DNA of 64,000 nt from Plebeiibacterium marinum (GCF_026013615.1 NZ_JAPDPI010000004.1:101062-165061), one strand, 5' to 3'; numbered from the stretch's first letter, positions 20,243 through 29,740 are shown. Notes: generated by a model not told the origin, from the letters alone. Program-made: numbers and translations.

Positions 20243-22268
20243 ACAATGATATTTTTATTCCCCCATAAATATTTAAAGGCAGACCCGGATAATAGTACCG
20301 CGGTTTACTGCCTCCAAAAGATGGTGCATTTATCAATACCATTGATGCATAAGATATATCAAACAAATTATCCACACCCATATATAATATTGTTTTTACA
20401 CCCGGCCAACCTAGCGAAAAAGTCACCTTTCCACTCAATTTATCAAAACCGCTATATTTTAAACTGTTCTCATCATCAAGATATTGGCTTCCCACCCTTT
20501 TATAATCCAGTAATAAGCTAAAAGCTTTCAACTGGCCATTAAAACCCAACGAAAGATTATAATTGGGTATTCCGGGCAAGTTATTACCCTTAAAATCAAC
20601 ACCATCATCCACAAAACGCTCAAACCGATTACCTGAGGCAAAATAAGAAAGCGAAACAGTAGCTGACTTCTGATTACATAAAGAAACCAGATCGTAATTA
20701 ACACTTGCCTCCACTCCTGCATGTTTTGTTTCCCCGGCATTGATTCCATAAAAGATTTCTTCACTTTCTCTTTTGGTAACCAACAAATTATTCATCTTCA
20801 TATAATAAATAGTCAATTCCATTAACAACCTATCGTTCCATCCTTTATGGCGATAACCTACATCGCAGGTAACGCCTTGTTCTGGTTTAATGTTGGAATT
20901 AAATGAACCATCAGGCATTTGGGATTCCAATAACGATGGAGCTGAAAATCCATGCCCTAAAGATGCTAACAAACTTGATGATTCTGAAAAGCTGTAACTT
21001 ACCCCTATTCCAGGAGAGACAATTATATCATAACTATAACGATCTCCCAAACCTTCTCCAGGTGTTATTTTATAGTTGGTTTTATTCAGGTTTACCGATG
21101 CCTGAAAAGAAAATGCATTCTTTTTCAGTTCTAATAATCCAAACAAATTAAAATATGATCTGTTGTATTTATTTCTGGATAACAACAAACCTTTTGCTTC
21201 TCCATCAACTTCATACAAAGAGACTGTATTAAGCTCATTCATTGCCTCAACACCACCCTCCACCTTATAATTTTCGCCAACAAATGAATACTTGTCCCTC
21301 ACTCCAAATGAAAACATATCCTCTCCCAATTCATTAAAGGGCCTCACTTCTTTAAGCTGATTACCTGTTCCAAAAACAGTAAGGGAATTGAATTTGTTGT
21401 TTTCTAAAGGAAACTGAATTCCTATGCCTAACAGATGGCGATTACTTTCCTCAAAACCTTTGATTATCCCCCAGGTTCCCCCTGCAGCCTTGGGGTTATC
21501 TCGAAAATCCTCTTCATTCAAAGAACTGGGTATCTGTCCGTTCAAATATCGAAAATTGTACAAGAACCTCAGATAATTATTCCCCAGCCGAACCTCTCCT
21601 TTTACTGATGCATTATACCTGTTGTAATTACTATTTTCCCTGTACCCACTTGATTTTAAAGAGCTCAAACCTATGGAAAGTCCACCCCCTTTAATATCCA
21701 GATTTAAGTCCATTAAACCAGAGACAGTTCCAAAACTACCCGCTTCACTAGTAACACTAACTTTATTTTGGGGACCATCCACAAATGGATTAATAAAAAG
21801 AACACCTCCTAAGCCGGCGCCATACAAAGAAGAGGAAGGGCCTTTCAAAATTCTTAAAGAAGCAATATCATTGAACCCTATATCCTCAACTGCTGTAACC
21901 CCATCCCCTGTTGTCAGGGGAATATCTCCCCAATAGGCCTTTATCCTGTTGGTTTCATATGGCGTTCTCGACCCTATTCCCCGGATAGTAATCCTATTAG
22001 TACTCAGGGTTCCTTGCTGCATTTGTACGCCGGGGATTTTATTGAGTTGTTCCGACAGCATATAGGAATTTCCCGAATGCAATTGCAGGGAATCCATCAC
22101 AGAATAATCACCCGACCAATAATCCGGCAAAGTAAACTTGACTTTCGCCCTAACATCAACCACATCAATATGCCTTGATGTTCTATCTAAAATAATAGAA
22201 TCGGGTGACACCTGCCCCAAACAAACAACTTTAATCTGAAGTAAAACAATTATAGCAATGTAACGCAT
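20241..22268 (-). CDS. TonB-dependent outer-membrane receptor, candidate PQQ importer
   Basis: A 675-residue outer-membrane receptor: signal peptide (MRYIAIIVLLQIKVVCLGQ), plug domain (about 50-150), then a 22-strand-type barrel with alternating aromatic strands to the end. The plug holds ITIRGIGSRTPY and DIPLTTGDG, a layout I recall from E. coli YncD/PqqU (IRGFGSRSTYG, DGIPATMPDG), the PQQ receptor. The ATG at 22268 was chosen for the signal peptide; a TTG at 22280 would overlap the upstream gene. The preceding gene encodes a PQQ-type dehydrogenase only 4 bases away, so import of PQQ for that enzyme is a reasonable inference. Confidence 0.9.
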   Translation of the reverse strand: MRYIAIIVLLQIKVVCLGQVSPDSIILDRTSRHIDVVDVRAKVKFTLPDYWSGDYSVMDSLQLHSGNSYMLSEQLNKIPGVQMQQGTLSTNRITIRGIGSRTPYETNRIKAYWGDIPLTTGDGVTAVEDIGFNDIASLRILKGPSSSLYGAGLGGVLFINPFVDGPQNKVSVTSEAGSFGTVSGLMDLNLDIKGGGLSIGLSSLKSSGYRENSNYNRYNASVKGEVRLGNNYLRFLYNFRYLNGQIPSSLNEEDFRDNPKAAGGTWGIIKGFEESNRHLLGIGIQFPLENNKFNSLTVFGTGNQLKEVRPFNELGEDMFSFGVRDKYSFVGENYKVEGGVEAMNELNTVSLYEVDGEAKGLLLSRNKYNRSYFNLFGLLELKKNAFSFQASVNLNKTNYKITPGEGLGDRYSYDIIVSPGIGVSYSFSESSSLLASLGHGFSAPSLLESQMPDGSFNSNIKPEQGVTCDVGYRHKGWNDRLLMELTIYYMKMNNLLVTKRESEEIFYGINAGETKHAGVEASVNYDLVSLCNQKSATVSLSYFASGNRFERFVDDGVDFKGNNLPGIPNYNLSLGFNGQLKAFSLLLDYKRVGSQYLDDENSLKYSGFDKLSGKVTFSLGWPGVKTILYMGVDNLFDISYASMVLINAPSFGGSKPRYYYPGLPLNIYGGIKISL

Positions 22269-22272
22269 ATAA

Positions 22273-23685
22273 TTAATCAACAGGAGTTAACTTTAATATC
22301 TTGCCAGGCTTTTCAATGGCAACATATATAAAACCATCCGGACTCATCTCTACATTTCTGACCCTCCCTACATTCTGAAGAAGCTTTTCTTCATGAACAA
22401 CTTTATTATCCTTTAAAACACAACGATGTAAATATTCAAACCTCAGAGATCCGGTAAGAATATTGTTTTTCCAATCCGGATACCTATCCCCGGTTACAAA
22501 AGTCATCCCACACGGAGCTATTGAAGGGACCCAATAATGCAAAGGCTGTTCCATTCCAGCCTTTGCTGTATCTGTTGTAAAAACGGTACCATTATAATTT
22601 ATACCGAATGAAATAACCGGCCAACCATAATTTTTACCTGCCTCTATTACATTTATTTCATCCCCTCCTTTAGGTCCATGCTCATCAGTCCAGATCAATC
22701 CTGTTTCAGGGTGCATACATACCCCCTGAGGATTACGATGTCCATAAGAATAAATACCAGGCCTCGCTCCATCTGTTTGAACAAAAGGATTATCAACAGG
22801 AATGCTCCCATCATCATGTATACGATGAATTTTGCCACAGTCATTATCCAGATACTGAGGATGCCTGTCCCTGTTTCCCCTGTCACCTACTGAAAAATAC
22901 AAATATCCTTCCTTATCAAATTCAAGTTTACACCCATAATGATGCCTTTTTTCTGTTTCTGGGAAAGCTTTAAAGACAAGCTCTTTATCAACCAGTTCAT
23001 TTCCTTTAAGACGGGCCCGCATAATTGCTGTATTGGCTAAATTATCATCATCTCGATTGGGTGAAGAAAAAGCAAAATATAACCATCCATTATTTTCATA
23101 ATCCGGATGCAATTCCAGGTCAAGCAAACCTCCCTGTCCTGATGCTTTAATAGCAGGAAGCCCTTTTATCATACTTAATACACCACTTGTTGTAAAACGC
23201 AGCAGCTCACCTTTCCTTTCCGAAATTAACAAATCTCCATTGGGTAAAAATTCCAGCCCCCAGGGAACATCCAGCCCGGAAACCACAGTATCAACTTTAA
23301 ACTTCAAGACTTCGCTATGTTCTATACCATCAGCTCCTGCTAAATGCCCTTTCTCCGATAAAGGAACCATTTTTTGTAGTCCCAGAATATAATCAGCCAT
23401 CCCTTCAATAACCTTATCACTAAGCCCATCATTAAAAGAAGGCATCCCATGAGCAACCCTGCCGTTTTTTATACTCTTGATCACATCTTCCCGGGAATTG
23501 CCAAACAGCCATATTCTATTTACAAAAGATGACTTTTTATCATTATGGCATCCCAGACAATAATTGTTATAGGCCTTTGAAATCGAATTTTGAGGTACTG
23601 GCTTATCAAATAGTTTTTCGCCATGTTTTATTGAGAGGAAAACTCCCAAAACAATTGTTACGGTAATAATGACTAGTTTTTGCAT
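22273..23685 (-). CDS. Cytochrome c - PQQ-dependent sugar dehydrogenase fusion
   Basis: A 470-residue exported enzyme. An N-terminal membrane signal (residues 1-18) is followed by a cytochrome c domain with CLGCH (haem site near residue 45) and HGMPSF as probable Met ligand. From about 130 a six-bladed propeller of the soluble glucose/sorbosone dehydrogenase family follows, with SGLDVPWGLEFLPNG, YSYGHRNPQG, WTDEHGPKGGDEIN and NYGWPVISFG. Such enzymes oxidise sugars with PQQ in the periplasm and pass electrons to cytochrome. It forms a two-gene operon with the TonB receptor. No PQQ synthesis genes are in the window. Confidence 0.9.
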   Translation of the reverse strand: MQKLVIITVTIVLGVFLSIKHGEKLFDKPVPQNSISKAYNNYCLGCHNDKKSSFVNRIWLFGNSREDVIKSIKNGRVAHGMPSFNDGLSDKVIEGMADYILGLQKMVPLSEKGHLAGADGIEHSEVLKFKVDTVVSGLDVPWGLEFLPNGDLLISERKGELLRFTTSGVLSMIKGLPAIKASGQGGLLDLELHPDYENNGWLYFAFSSPNRDDDNLANTAIMRARLKGNELVDKELVFKAFPETEKRHHYGCKLEFDKEGYLYFSVGDRGNRDRHPQYLDNDCGKIHRIHDDGSIPVDNPFVQTDGARPGIYSYGHRNPQGVCMHPETGLIWTDEHGPKGGDEINVIEAGKNYGWPVISFGINYNGTVFTTDTAKAGMEQPLHYWVPSIAPCGMTFVTGDRYPDWKNNILTGSLRFEYLHRCVLKDNKVVHEEKLLQNVGRVRNVEMSPDGFIYVAIEKPGKILKLTPVD

Positions 23686-23907
23686 AATCCTATCTTGTTT
23701 TTAAACACTAAAACAACTATATAAGAACCGTCACCCCGCACTGTGCGAAGAATTCTGTGACTGCTGCCAGATTAGGTGGGAGCAATTAGAGTATTGATTA
23801 TTTTAGGAATTTTCACGATAACATTAAATAAATCTCTCATCTACTGCCTCCTACCTCTTATCTAAAACCAAACGAACCATTACCTATCAATCAACAACCC
23901 TAAAACA

Positions 23908-25362
23908 TTACCCATTAGCCACTCTTTTGAGCACATCCAGCAAATGAAGCCAGAATTTATCCACGGTGCTTATTTCAATCCTTTCATCAGGAGAATGTGC
24001 CCCCCTGATTGTTGGACCAAATGAAATCATATCCAAGCCGGGATATTTTTCTAAAAACAAACCACATTCTAATCCGGCATGAATAGCTCTTACCACAGGT
24101 TTTTCTCCAAACAACTCCTCATACGAATCCCGGGTAATCTTTAAAATTTCAGAATCTGTATTTGGAGCCCATCCTGGATAACCATCTCCTTGTTTTACCT
24201 TGCCACCTGCCAGCTCAAACACGCTCTTCACCATAGCTGAAATATCATATTTAGCCGTTTCAATGCTACTACGCTGACTCGTAGAAACCACAATCTGCCC
24301 TTCCTCCAATTTGACAGATGCCAGGTTGGTAGAAGTTTCCACCATCCCCTCTATTTTACGACTCATTTCCATTACCCCATGCGGACAGGCATATATGGCA
24401 TTCAAAAATCTTTCCTGAAAGCCCGGATCCCATATGTATTCAGGGGCATCACACGATTCCAGGTGCATTTTTAAACCAGGCTCTGTTACCTCCAGCTCTG
24501 AACAAACCTCATCATAAAATATATTAAAAGCAACTCTTACAGGTTCCTTTTCTCCAGAAGGAACCATGGCAATAGCCGAAGCTTCCCTGGCAATAGCATT
24601 CCTTAAATTTCCTCCGGTAAAACTATGAACCCTTAAGCTATGCTCTTTAGTTGCATGCCACAGAAATCGATTCATAATTTTTACTGCGTTACCTAGTCCC
24701 TTATGGATATCATCACCAGAATGCCCACCTTTCAAACCGGATATGCTTATTTTTATTGGAAAATAACTCTCTGGTGGAGTTTCCTTTTCCAACTCAAAAC
24801 GGGCAACTGTATCAATCCCTCCGGCGCATCCAATAAACAATTCGCCATCATCTTCCGAATCCAGGTTCAATAAAATCTTACTTCTGAAAAAACCATCTTT
24901 TAGGTTAAATGCTCCGGTCAAACCGGTTTCTTCATCAACTGTAAACAAACACTCAATTGGTCCGTGGGCAATGTCATCCGAAGCCAGCAATGCCAACTGG
25001 GCAGCCATCCCAATGCCATCATCTGCACCTAAAGTAGTACCTTTTGCCTTTACCCAACCATCTTCAACAACAGCGACAATGGCATCCTTTTCAAAGTTAT
25101 GCTTAACATGTGAATGCTTTTCACAAACCATATCGATATGGCTTTGCAACACAACCGAGGCCACATGATCCAATCCATCTGTTGCCGGCTTATGTATAAG
25201 CACATTACCTATCTCGTCCTTTTTATAAAAAAGGCCCTGCTTTTGAGCAAAGTCGACTAAATACTCTATGATTTTCTCTTCTTTTTTTGAAGGTCGGGGA
25301 ACTTTGCATATTTCATCAAAATATTCCCAAACTATCGAAGGCTTTAATTCTTTTAAATTCAT
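23908..25362 (-). CDS. pepD: Aminoacyl-histidine dipeptidase (Xaa-His dipeptidase, M20)
   Basis: A cytosolic di-zinc peptidase that splits dipeptides such as carnosine; 484 residues, normal for PepD. Metal-site motifs are LQSHIDMVCEK (His near 80), GADDGIGMA (bridging Asp near 119) and the catalytic DEETGLTGA (Glu near 148). The insert typical of PepD (ISISGLKGGHSGDDI) is present, and the late AIHAGLECG and SFGPTIRGAHSPDE motifs complete the site. It is monocistronic. Confidence 0.96.
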   Translation of the reverse strand: MNLKELKPSIVWEYFDEICKVPRPSKKEEKIIEYLVDFAQKQGLFYKKDEIGNVLIHKPATDGLDHVASVVLQSHIDMVCEKHSHVKHNFEKDAIVAVVEDGWVKAKGTTLGADDGIGMAAQLALLASDDIAHGPIECLFTVDEETGLTGAFNLKDGFFRSKILLNLDSEDDGELFIGCAGGIDTVARFELEKETPPESYFPIKISISGLKGGHSGDDIHKGLGNAVKIMNRFLWHATKEHSLRVHSFTGGNLRNAIAREASAIAMVPSGEKEPVRVAFNIFYDEVCSELEVTEPGLKMHLESCDAPEYIWDPGFQERFLNAIYACPHGVMEMSRKIEGMVETSTNLASVKLEEGQIVVSTSQRSSIETAKYDISAMVKSVFELAGGKVKQGDGYPGWAPNTDSEILKITRDSYEELFGEKPVVRAIHAGLECGLFLEKYPGLDMISFGPTIRGAHSPDERIEISTVDKFWLHLLDVLKRVANG

Positions 25363-25580
25363 AATACTTTTCTAAACAATCGATCCTAAGATATTAAATT
25401 TGGATCAAATCCTGAGATTCCAGACATCAATAATTCATATGGGTTATTGGTCAATGGTCATAAAACAACCATAAAAAATTAATGAGTGATGGCATACTGA
25501 TAACCTGTTGAACCTGCATATACATGGCATATCATAACAGGATATTTTACCGGGTAACAAATAAAAGCAATAAGATAACC

Positions 25581-26438
25581 TTACACAAAAAGCCTCATCA
25601 AATCCAGTATCTCATTCTTCTTAAGGTCATTACCCTGACTTTCGTATGCATACATCAAATTATTCAGTACCCGCTTTATAATTTCCTTATTTGAACAAGG
25701 CAAAAAATATTCGGGTTTAAACTGAAGCTTCTGCTGTTTCACAAAATATTCAATCTCTCTTTTGCCCAGTACGGCACCTTTATTTACAGGATTAATGTAA
25801 AAAAGAACCTCTTTTTTCCCATCTTCCCCTACCATATTCTCATCAAGGTAACAAAGTATAAAGTTCTTAGGAAGGTTTACCCCATAAACAGGCATTCCAA
25901 GACGTTGGGCTACAACTGAATAAATTATACAAAGAGATATGGGATTTCCCCTTTTGGAATTCAATACTTCATTAATATATGAATTTTGGGGAGCGAAAAA
26001 ATTTGAATTATTTCTGACATATTTATGAACATCAAACAGGCAATGATTCATAATCCTGACCTTTTCAATAGAAGTTAAGTGATCGTTTAACTCAAGCCAT
26101 ACATCACGTCGTAAAAAATCAATCTTTTGATTCAGCTCATCATAACTCAAATCGGGATATTGATACTTCGACACCAAAAACGCACCATACAACAGGTTCT
26201 CAGCCCCTTCTTTTACCCATTTGGCCAAAAGACTCCTTACATCCTTTAGCTGCAGGTTATGGATAATATTTTCGACCCTTCGCTGAAACACATCGTTTTC
26301 TGAATCCTCCCAGGCCTTTTCCAACTCAACAATAACATCCACCTCTTCATTCAGCAGAGCAGCCTCTACCGAATTAAAAATCATCTCATTAGGATCATCC
26401 AACAATGAAATTAATGCATGTACCTTATCCCTATCCAT
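25581..26438 (-). CDS. SirB1/transglutaminase-like protein
   Basis: A 285-residue cytosolic protein of the SirB1 type (transglutaminase-like core 2). The N-terminal 90 residues look like helical repeats. The core is KRGNPISLCIIYSVVAQRLG and PVYGVNLPKNFILCY at about 160-200. In relatives I recall the last motif as PxHF; here it is PKNF, so the expected active-site His is replaced by Asn and catalysis is doubtful. Function is unknown even in well-studied members. It lies 51 bases downstream of the nucleoside phosphorylase gene on the same strand, a likely operon. Confidence 0.78.
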   Translation of the reverse strand: MDRDKVHALISLLDDPNEMIFNSVEAALLNEEVDVIVELEKAWEDSENDVFQRRVENIIHNLQLKDVRSLLAKWVKEGAENLLYGAFLVSKYQYPDLSYDELNQKIDFLRRDVWLELNDHLTSIEKVRIMNHCLFDVHKYVRNNSNFFAPQNSYINEVLNSKRGNPISLCIIYSVVAQRLGMPVYGVNLPKNFILCYLDENMVGEDGKKEVLFYINPVNKGAVLGKREIEYFVKQQKLQFKPEYFLPCSNKEIIKRVLNNLMYAYESQGNDLKKNEILDLMRLFV

Positions 26439-26489
26439 AATCCTATCTCTATTATTATCCTCTCAAATCTTTGTTCTGTTTTAATTTGA

Positions 26490-27365
26490 TTAAACCAGAC
26501 TATCCAGCACTTTCTTAATTAAACCTTTTATAACTGGTTTATAATCCTTACTATATTCTCCGGCTTTTCTATTGGCAATTATAGCACAAACCGTAGCGGC
26601 TTTGTGCCCGAAAAGCTTCGAAAGTCCATAGATAGCCGAGCACTCCATCTCATAATTTGTAACCCGGTGATTACCATGTATAAATTTACTTATTTTTTCG
26701 TTAATATCGGCATCTGCCAATCCTAAACGGATTACCCTGCCCTGAGGGCCATAAAAACCTGGAGCCGAAATAGTAACTCCTTTTACAAATCCATTTTCTG
26801 ACAACCTGTTTACCAGATCACTGGAAGCATCAACCACGTATGGCGATGTTAACAAGGGATTCCAGTTCAGCGCATTTTTAAAGCTATCTTCAAAATCCAG
26901 GTCAGCAACCTCATTCCTATTGGCATAAAAATTCAACAAACCATCAAAACCAATGGCTTTTTCACTCAGCAAACAACTATCAACGGGAATATCTTCCTGC
27001 AAAGAACCGGAAGTACCTATCCTGACCAGGCTTAAACTAGTTAGTTCATCTTTTACTTGTCTGGTTTCAAAATCAACATTTACCAGCGCATCCAGCTCGT
27101 TTAATACAATATCAATATTATCGGTACCAATACCAGTAGCCACAACGGATATTCTGTTACCCTTATACAAACCGGTAACACTAACAAATTCCCGGTTGTG
27201 CCTTTCCAGTTCTACTTCATCAAAAAAAGAGGCCACTACCTCTACCCTGCCAGGGTCTCCTACCAAAATAATCTTATTGGCTATTTCGCCTGGTTTTAGG
27301 TGTAAATGGAACACACTTCCATCATTATTTATTATAAGTTCAGATTCTTCTATTCTTCTGGTCAT
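26490..27365 (-). CDS. Nucleoside phosphorylase (uridine phosphorylase family)
   Basis: Cleaves nucleosides with phosphate in salvage; 291 residues of the PNP/UDP family. Motifs are ILVGDPGRVE (phosphate site, near 33), SVVATGIGTDNIDI near 73, VRIGTSGSLQED near 113 and the late NYEMECSAIYGLSKL near 236 with the nucleoside-binding Glu. The GDPGR start and the EMECSA motif fit uridine phosphorylase best. The base preference is an inference. It probably shares a transcript with the SirB1-like gene. Confidence 0.9.
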   Translation of the reverse strand: MTRRIEESELIINNDGSVFHLHLKPGEIANKIILVGDPGRVEVVASFFDEVELERHNREFVSVTGLYKGNRISVVATGIGTDNIDIVLNELDALVNVDFETRQVKDELTSLSLVRIGTSGSLQEDIPVDSCLLSEKAIGFDGLLNFYANRNEVADLDFEDSFKNALNWNPLLTSPYVVDASSDLVNRLSENGFVKGVTISAPGFYGPQGRVIRLGLADADINEKISKFIHGNHRVTNYEMECSAIYGLSKLFGHKAATVCAIIANRKAGEYSKDYKPVIKGLIKKVLDSLV

Positions 27366-27446
27366 TTTATAAAAACGTTAATCAATTTAAAACGAAAGGT
27401 ATTATTTTTTTCAGAAATACCACAGACCCTAAATACATTATGCAAA

Positions 27447-27454
27447 TAAATTTG
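27447..27454 (+). promoter_or_regulatory. Putative -7 box of the orphan unit
   Basis: TAAATTTG matches TAnnTTTG exactly; a start would fall near 27461. No good -33 box was found, so confidence is low. Confidence 0.3.
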
Positions 27455-27486
27455 ACATCCCGTACGATTCAAAGGGAGATTATTAT

Positions 27487-27606
27487 ATGGCAATCAAAAA
27501 TTATAAGGAAGCTCACATATGCTATACAAAAGCACTTAAACATCACACAAAACAGAATAATGATAAACTTTGCATCAGGCAGCCTCAAATCCTAAGCGAA
27601 CCATAG
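27487..27606 (+). CDS. Possible small protein, 39 residues
   Basis: ATG at 27487 preceded by AAAGGGAG at an 8-base spacing, unusual here because most genes lack such a site. The product starts MAIKNYKEAHICYTKALK, which looks like one helix pair of a tetratricopeptide repeat; it has two Cys and ends ILSEP. It is too short for family assignment and could be a chance ORF or a remnant of a longer TPR gene. A promoter-like box lies upstream and a terminator hairpin downstream, which supports transcription of the segment whether or not it is translated. Confidence 0.3.
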   Translation: MAIKNYKEAHICYTKALKHHTKQNNDKLCIRQPQILSEP

Positions 27607-27650
27607 ACGGTAGATATTCACATTTATCTCACATATAACTCACATCCCCT

Positions 27651-27690
27651 TCAGACCAAACTCACTGTTTAGTGAGTTTGGTCTGACTTT
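27651..27690 (+). terminator. Perfect 16-bp hairpin, orphan terminator
   Basis: TCAGACCAAACTCACT pairs without mismatch with AGTGAGTTTGGTCTGA across a GTTT loop, followed by CTTTTAT. No annotated gene ends here; the neighbours are divergent. It would end a plus-strand transcript starting near 27460. Confidence 0.6.
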
Positions 27691-27842
27691 TATATGTCTT
27701 CAATCTGGCTAAAAAATGATTTCTCTCCCCAGCAGTTACATCTATAGCATGACTACACTATGGAACTGATTCTTCAAAAACTGATTAAAGTGATTTCTAT
27801 GGATAAAAACCAAAAAAACAAATGCCATAAAAATATTCTTTA

Positions 27843-27850
27843 TATTTTTG
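27843..27850 (+). promoter_or_regulatory. Putative -7 box for the DUF4293 gene
   Basis: TATTTTTG fits TAnnTTTG; the leader would be only about 9 nt. No -33 box was seen. Confidence 0.28.
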
Positions 27851-27865
27851 CCAAAAATTATTGTT

Positions 27866-28327
27866 ATGATACAGAGGATACAGACTATTTTTTTATTGAT
27901 TGCATTTGCTTTTGGACTTTCGATGTTTTTTACATCTCAGATTGAATATACTGCAGAAACTATTTACGCGTTAAGCTTTAAAGGCATAAATGCCATTGAT
28001 GCATCAGAATCAACGAAAAGTATACCAACCATTGCATTAAGCATATTATTATTTCTTACACCCGCAGTATCTTTTATTAGTATCTTTTTGTTTAAGAACA
28101 GAATGGTACAAATTAGGTTATGTGCGGCCAATATTGGTTTGTTAATTGGAACAACAGGATTGATTTATTACTTCGGATCTGTTGGTTTAAAAGAATTAAA
28201 TGCTCAAAGCTTATCATACAGCGTTACCATGGTGTTTCCTATTGCCGGAGCTATCCTTAACTTTTTAGCCTTAAGAGCAATTGGTAAAGATGAGGCTTTG
28301 ATTAAATCAATGGATAGGATAAGATAA
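27866..28327 (+). CDS. DUF4293 membrane protein
   Basis: A 153-residue protein of the Bacteroidetes family DUF4293 with four hydrophobic helices (about residues 7-25, 50-70, 85-105 and 120-140) and short loops. Function is unknown. The family start MIQRIQTIFLL fixes the ATG at 27866; a TTG six codons upstream belongs to the promoter-like TATTTTTG. It is a single gene followed by tandem 14-mers and a terminator. Confidence 0.85.
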   Translation: MIQRIQTIFLLIAFAFGLSMFFTSQIEYTAETIYALSFKGINAIDASESTKSIPTIALSILLFLTPAVSFISIFLFKNRMVQIRLCAANIGLLIGTTGLIYYFGSVGLKELNAQSLSYSVTMVFPIAGAILNFLALRAIGKDEALIKSMDRIR

Positions 28328-28335
28328 GAGGTTTA

Positions 28336-28371
28336 TTAACAATGATCAATTAACAATGATCAGTTAACAAT
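28336..28371. repeat. Short tandem 14-mer repeat
   Basis: TTAACAATGATCAA followed by TTAACAATGATCAG and a truncated third unit TTAACAAT, right after the DUF4293 stop codon. Confidence 0.7.
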
Positions 28372-28398
28372 TAGAAATTTAGTAGTTAATTTAATATA

Positions 28399-28453
28399 TC
28401 AGTAAACAATGGTTTTGACATTACCAAAATCACTGTTTACTGATTTTTTTTTG
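28399..28453. terminator. Terminator between DUF4293 and odhB
   Basis: TCAGTAAACA pairs with TGTTTACTGA and the pairing continues inward (TGGTTTTG / CAAAATCA) with wobble, followed by nine T on the plus strand. It serves DUF4293 and may also serve odhB, which ends 3 bases beyond. Confidence 0.72.
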
Positions 28454-28455
28454 TC

Positions 28456-29709
28456 TTACAATCCCAACACTATCTTTTCCAGATCATCTCCTCCCGTTAG
28501 CATGAGTTGAGGGTTCTCCAGCATTTTTTTCAGGGTTACTAAAAACCCTACAGAGTCTTTACCATCAATAATTCTATGATCGTATGACAGGGCGGTATAC
28601 ATGATTGGTCTTATTTCAACTTTACCTGCAACGGCAACAGGCCTTTCAACAATATTATGCATACCCAAAATAGCCGATTGAGGCGGATTGATCAATGGTG
28701 TTGAAAGCATCGATCCAAATACCCCACCATTAGTGACCGTAAAGGTACCTCCTGTCATTTCGTCAATACCGATTTTACCAGTCCTTGCTTTCTCCGCCAA
28801 TTGCTTCAAGGTGGCTTCTATTTGTGCAAGACTCATGGATTCAGCATTTCTGATTACCGGAACCATCAATCCCTTGGGTGTTTGAACGGCAACTGAAACA
28901 TCCACAAAATTAGGGGTTACTATTTCCTCTCCGTCAATCATTGAGTTTACCATGGGATGCTTTTTCATGGCCAGGGCTGAACCTTTGATGAAAAAAGACA
29001 TAAAACCTAGTTTCACACCATGCTTCTCAACAAAAAGATTTTGATACTTTTTGCGCAAAGACATGATATGACTCATATCAACCTCATTAAATGTAGTTAA
29101 CATAGCAGTTTCTTGCTTTACTGCAACCAAACGCTTGCTCAACTTTTTGCGTAAAGAGCTCATTTTTTGCCTGTTTACCTCCCGTTCTACAGGAGTCTCC
29201 TCTACAGGCATAAATGATGATAATGGTGTTTCAGCCGGAGCTGATTCCTTAATGGCGTTAATTTCCTTTTTGGAAATACGGTGAAGCCCATTAATTACAT
29301 CATCAATAGTCCACCCTTCCTCTTCCATCATATTTTGGGCTACCGGAGAAACCTTTACATTTTCATGCTCCTTTGAAACCTCTTTGGGAGCTGTTGATTT
29401 TACTTTTTCCGATACTTTGGCCTCTTTTGCAACACCCTCTTCTTTTGGTTTCACTTCTTCTTCAGCTGGTGCAACAGAGGTATCAATGGTACAAGCTATT
29501 GCCCCTACTGCCACGGTCTGTTCTGCATCAATCATTATTTTAATCTTCCCTGCCTTATCTGCATTCAGTGTCAAGGTAGCTTTATCCGATTCAATCTCTG
29601 CCAACTCCTGGTCTTTTGAAACAACATCTCCATCATTAACCAGCCAGCTGGCTATTTCTACTTCGGTAATAGATTCTCCGGGTGAAGGAACTTTTATTTC
29701 AATAATCAT
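28456..29709 (-). CDS. odhB: 2-oxoglutarate dehydrogenase E2 (dihydrolipoyl succinyltransferase)
   Basis: Transfers the succinyl group to CoA in the TCA cycle complex; 417 residues. The N-terminal lipoyl domain has the lipoyl-lysine motif ESDKATLTL near residue 42. A charged linker (90-120) leads to the E3-binding domain ([17 protein letters not shown]). The catalytic core ends with [16 protein letters not shown], holding the His/Asp pair. It lies 31 bases downstream of odhA. The E3 subunit (lpd) is not in the window. Confidence 0.96.
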   Translation of the reverse strand: MIIEIKVPSPGESITEVEIASWLVNDGDVVSKDQELAEIESDKATLTLNADKAGKIKIMIDAEQTVAVGAIACTIDTSVAPAEEEVKPKEEGVAKEAKVSEKVKSTAPKEVSKEHENVKVSPVAQNMMEEEGWTIDDVINGLHRISKKEINAIKESAPAETPLSSFMPVEETPVEREVNRQKMSSLRKKLSKRLVAVKQETAMLTTFNEVDMSHIMSLRKKYQNLFVEKHGVKLGFMSFFIKGSALAMKKHPMVNSMIDGEEIVTPNFVDVSVAVQTPKGLMVPVIRNAESMSLAQIEATLKQLAEKARTGKIGIDEMTGGTFTVTNGGVFGSMLSTPLINPPQSAILGMHNIVERPVAVAGKVEIRPIMYTALSYDHRIIDGKDSVGFLVTLKKMLENPQLMLTGGDDLEKIVLGL

Positions 29710-29740
29710 ATTTGTTTGTTTTTATCTGTTCTTATCATTT

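Larger units (their letters stand above)
27366..27865. other. Long divergent intergenic region with an orphan unit
   Basis: 500 bases between two divergent genes. It is not empty: on the plus strand it holds a TAAATTTG box (27447), a purine-rich AAAGGGAG before a 39-codon ORF (27487-27606), and a perfect 16-bp hairpin with a short T-run (27651-27690), each listed separately. The last 170 bases are AT-rich and contain the DUF4293 promoter candidate. Confidence 0.6.

Noticed and set aside
23740..23790. GC-richer segment with GTCAC...GTGAC symmetry between the PQQ enzyme and pepD
   Set aside because: Arms of only 5 bases with a long loop and no T-run; not enough for a terminator or an RNA gene.
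26953..27372. 139-codon plus-strand frame over the nucleoside phosphorylase start
   Set aside because: Ser/Leu-rich translation typical of an antisense shadow; the minus-strand gene has all family motifs.
27760..27945. 61-codon plus-strand frame overlapping the DUF4293 start
   Set aside because: Out of frame with DUF4293, whose conserved start MIQRIQTIFLL is unambiguous.
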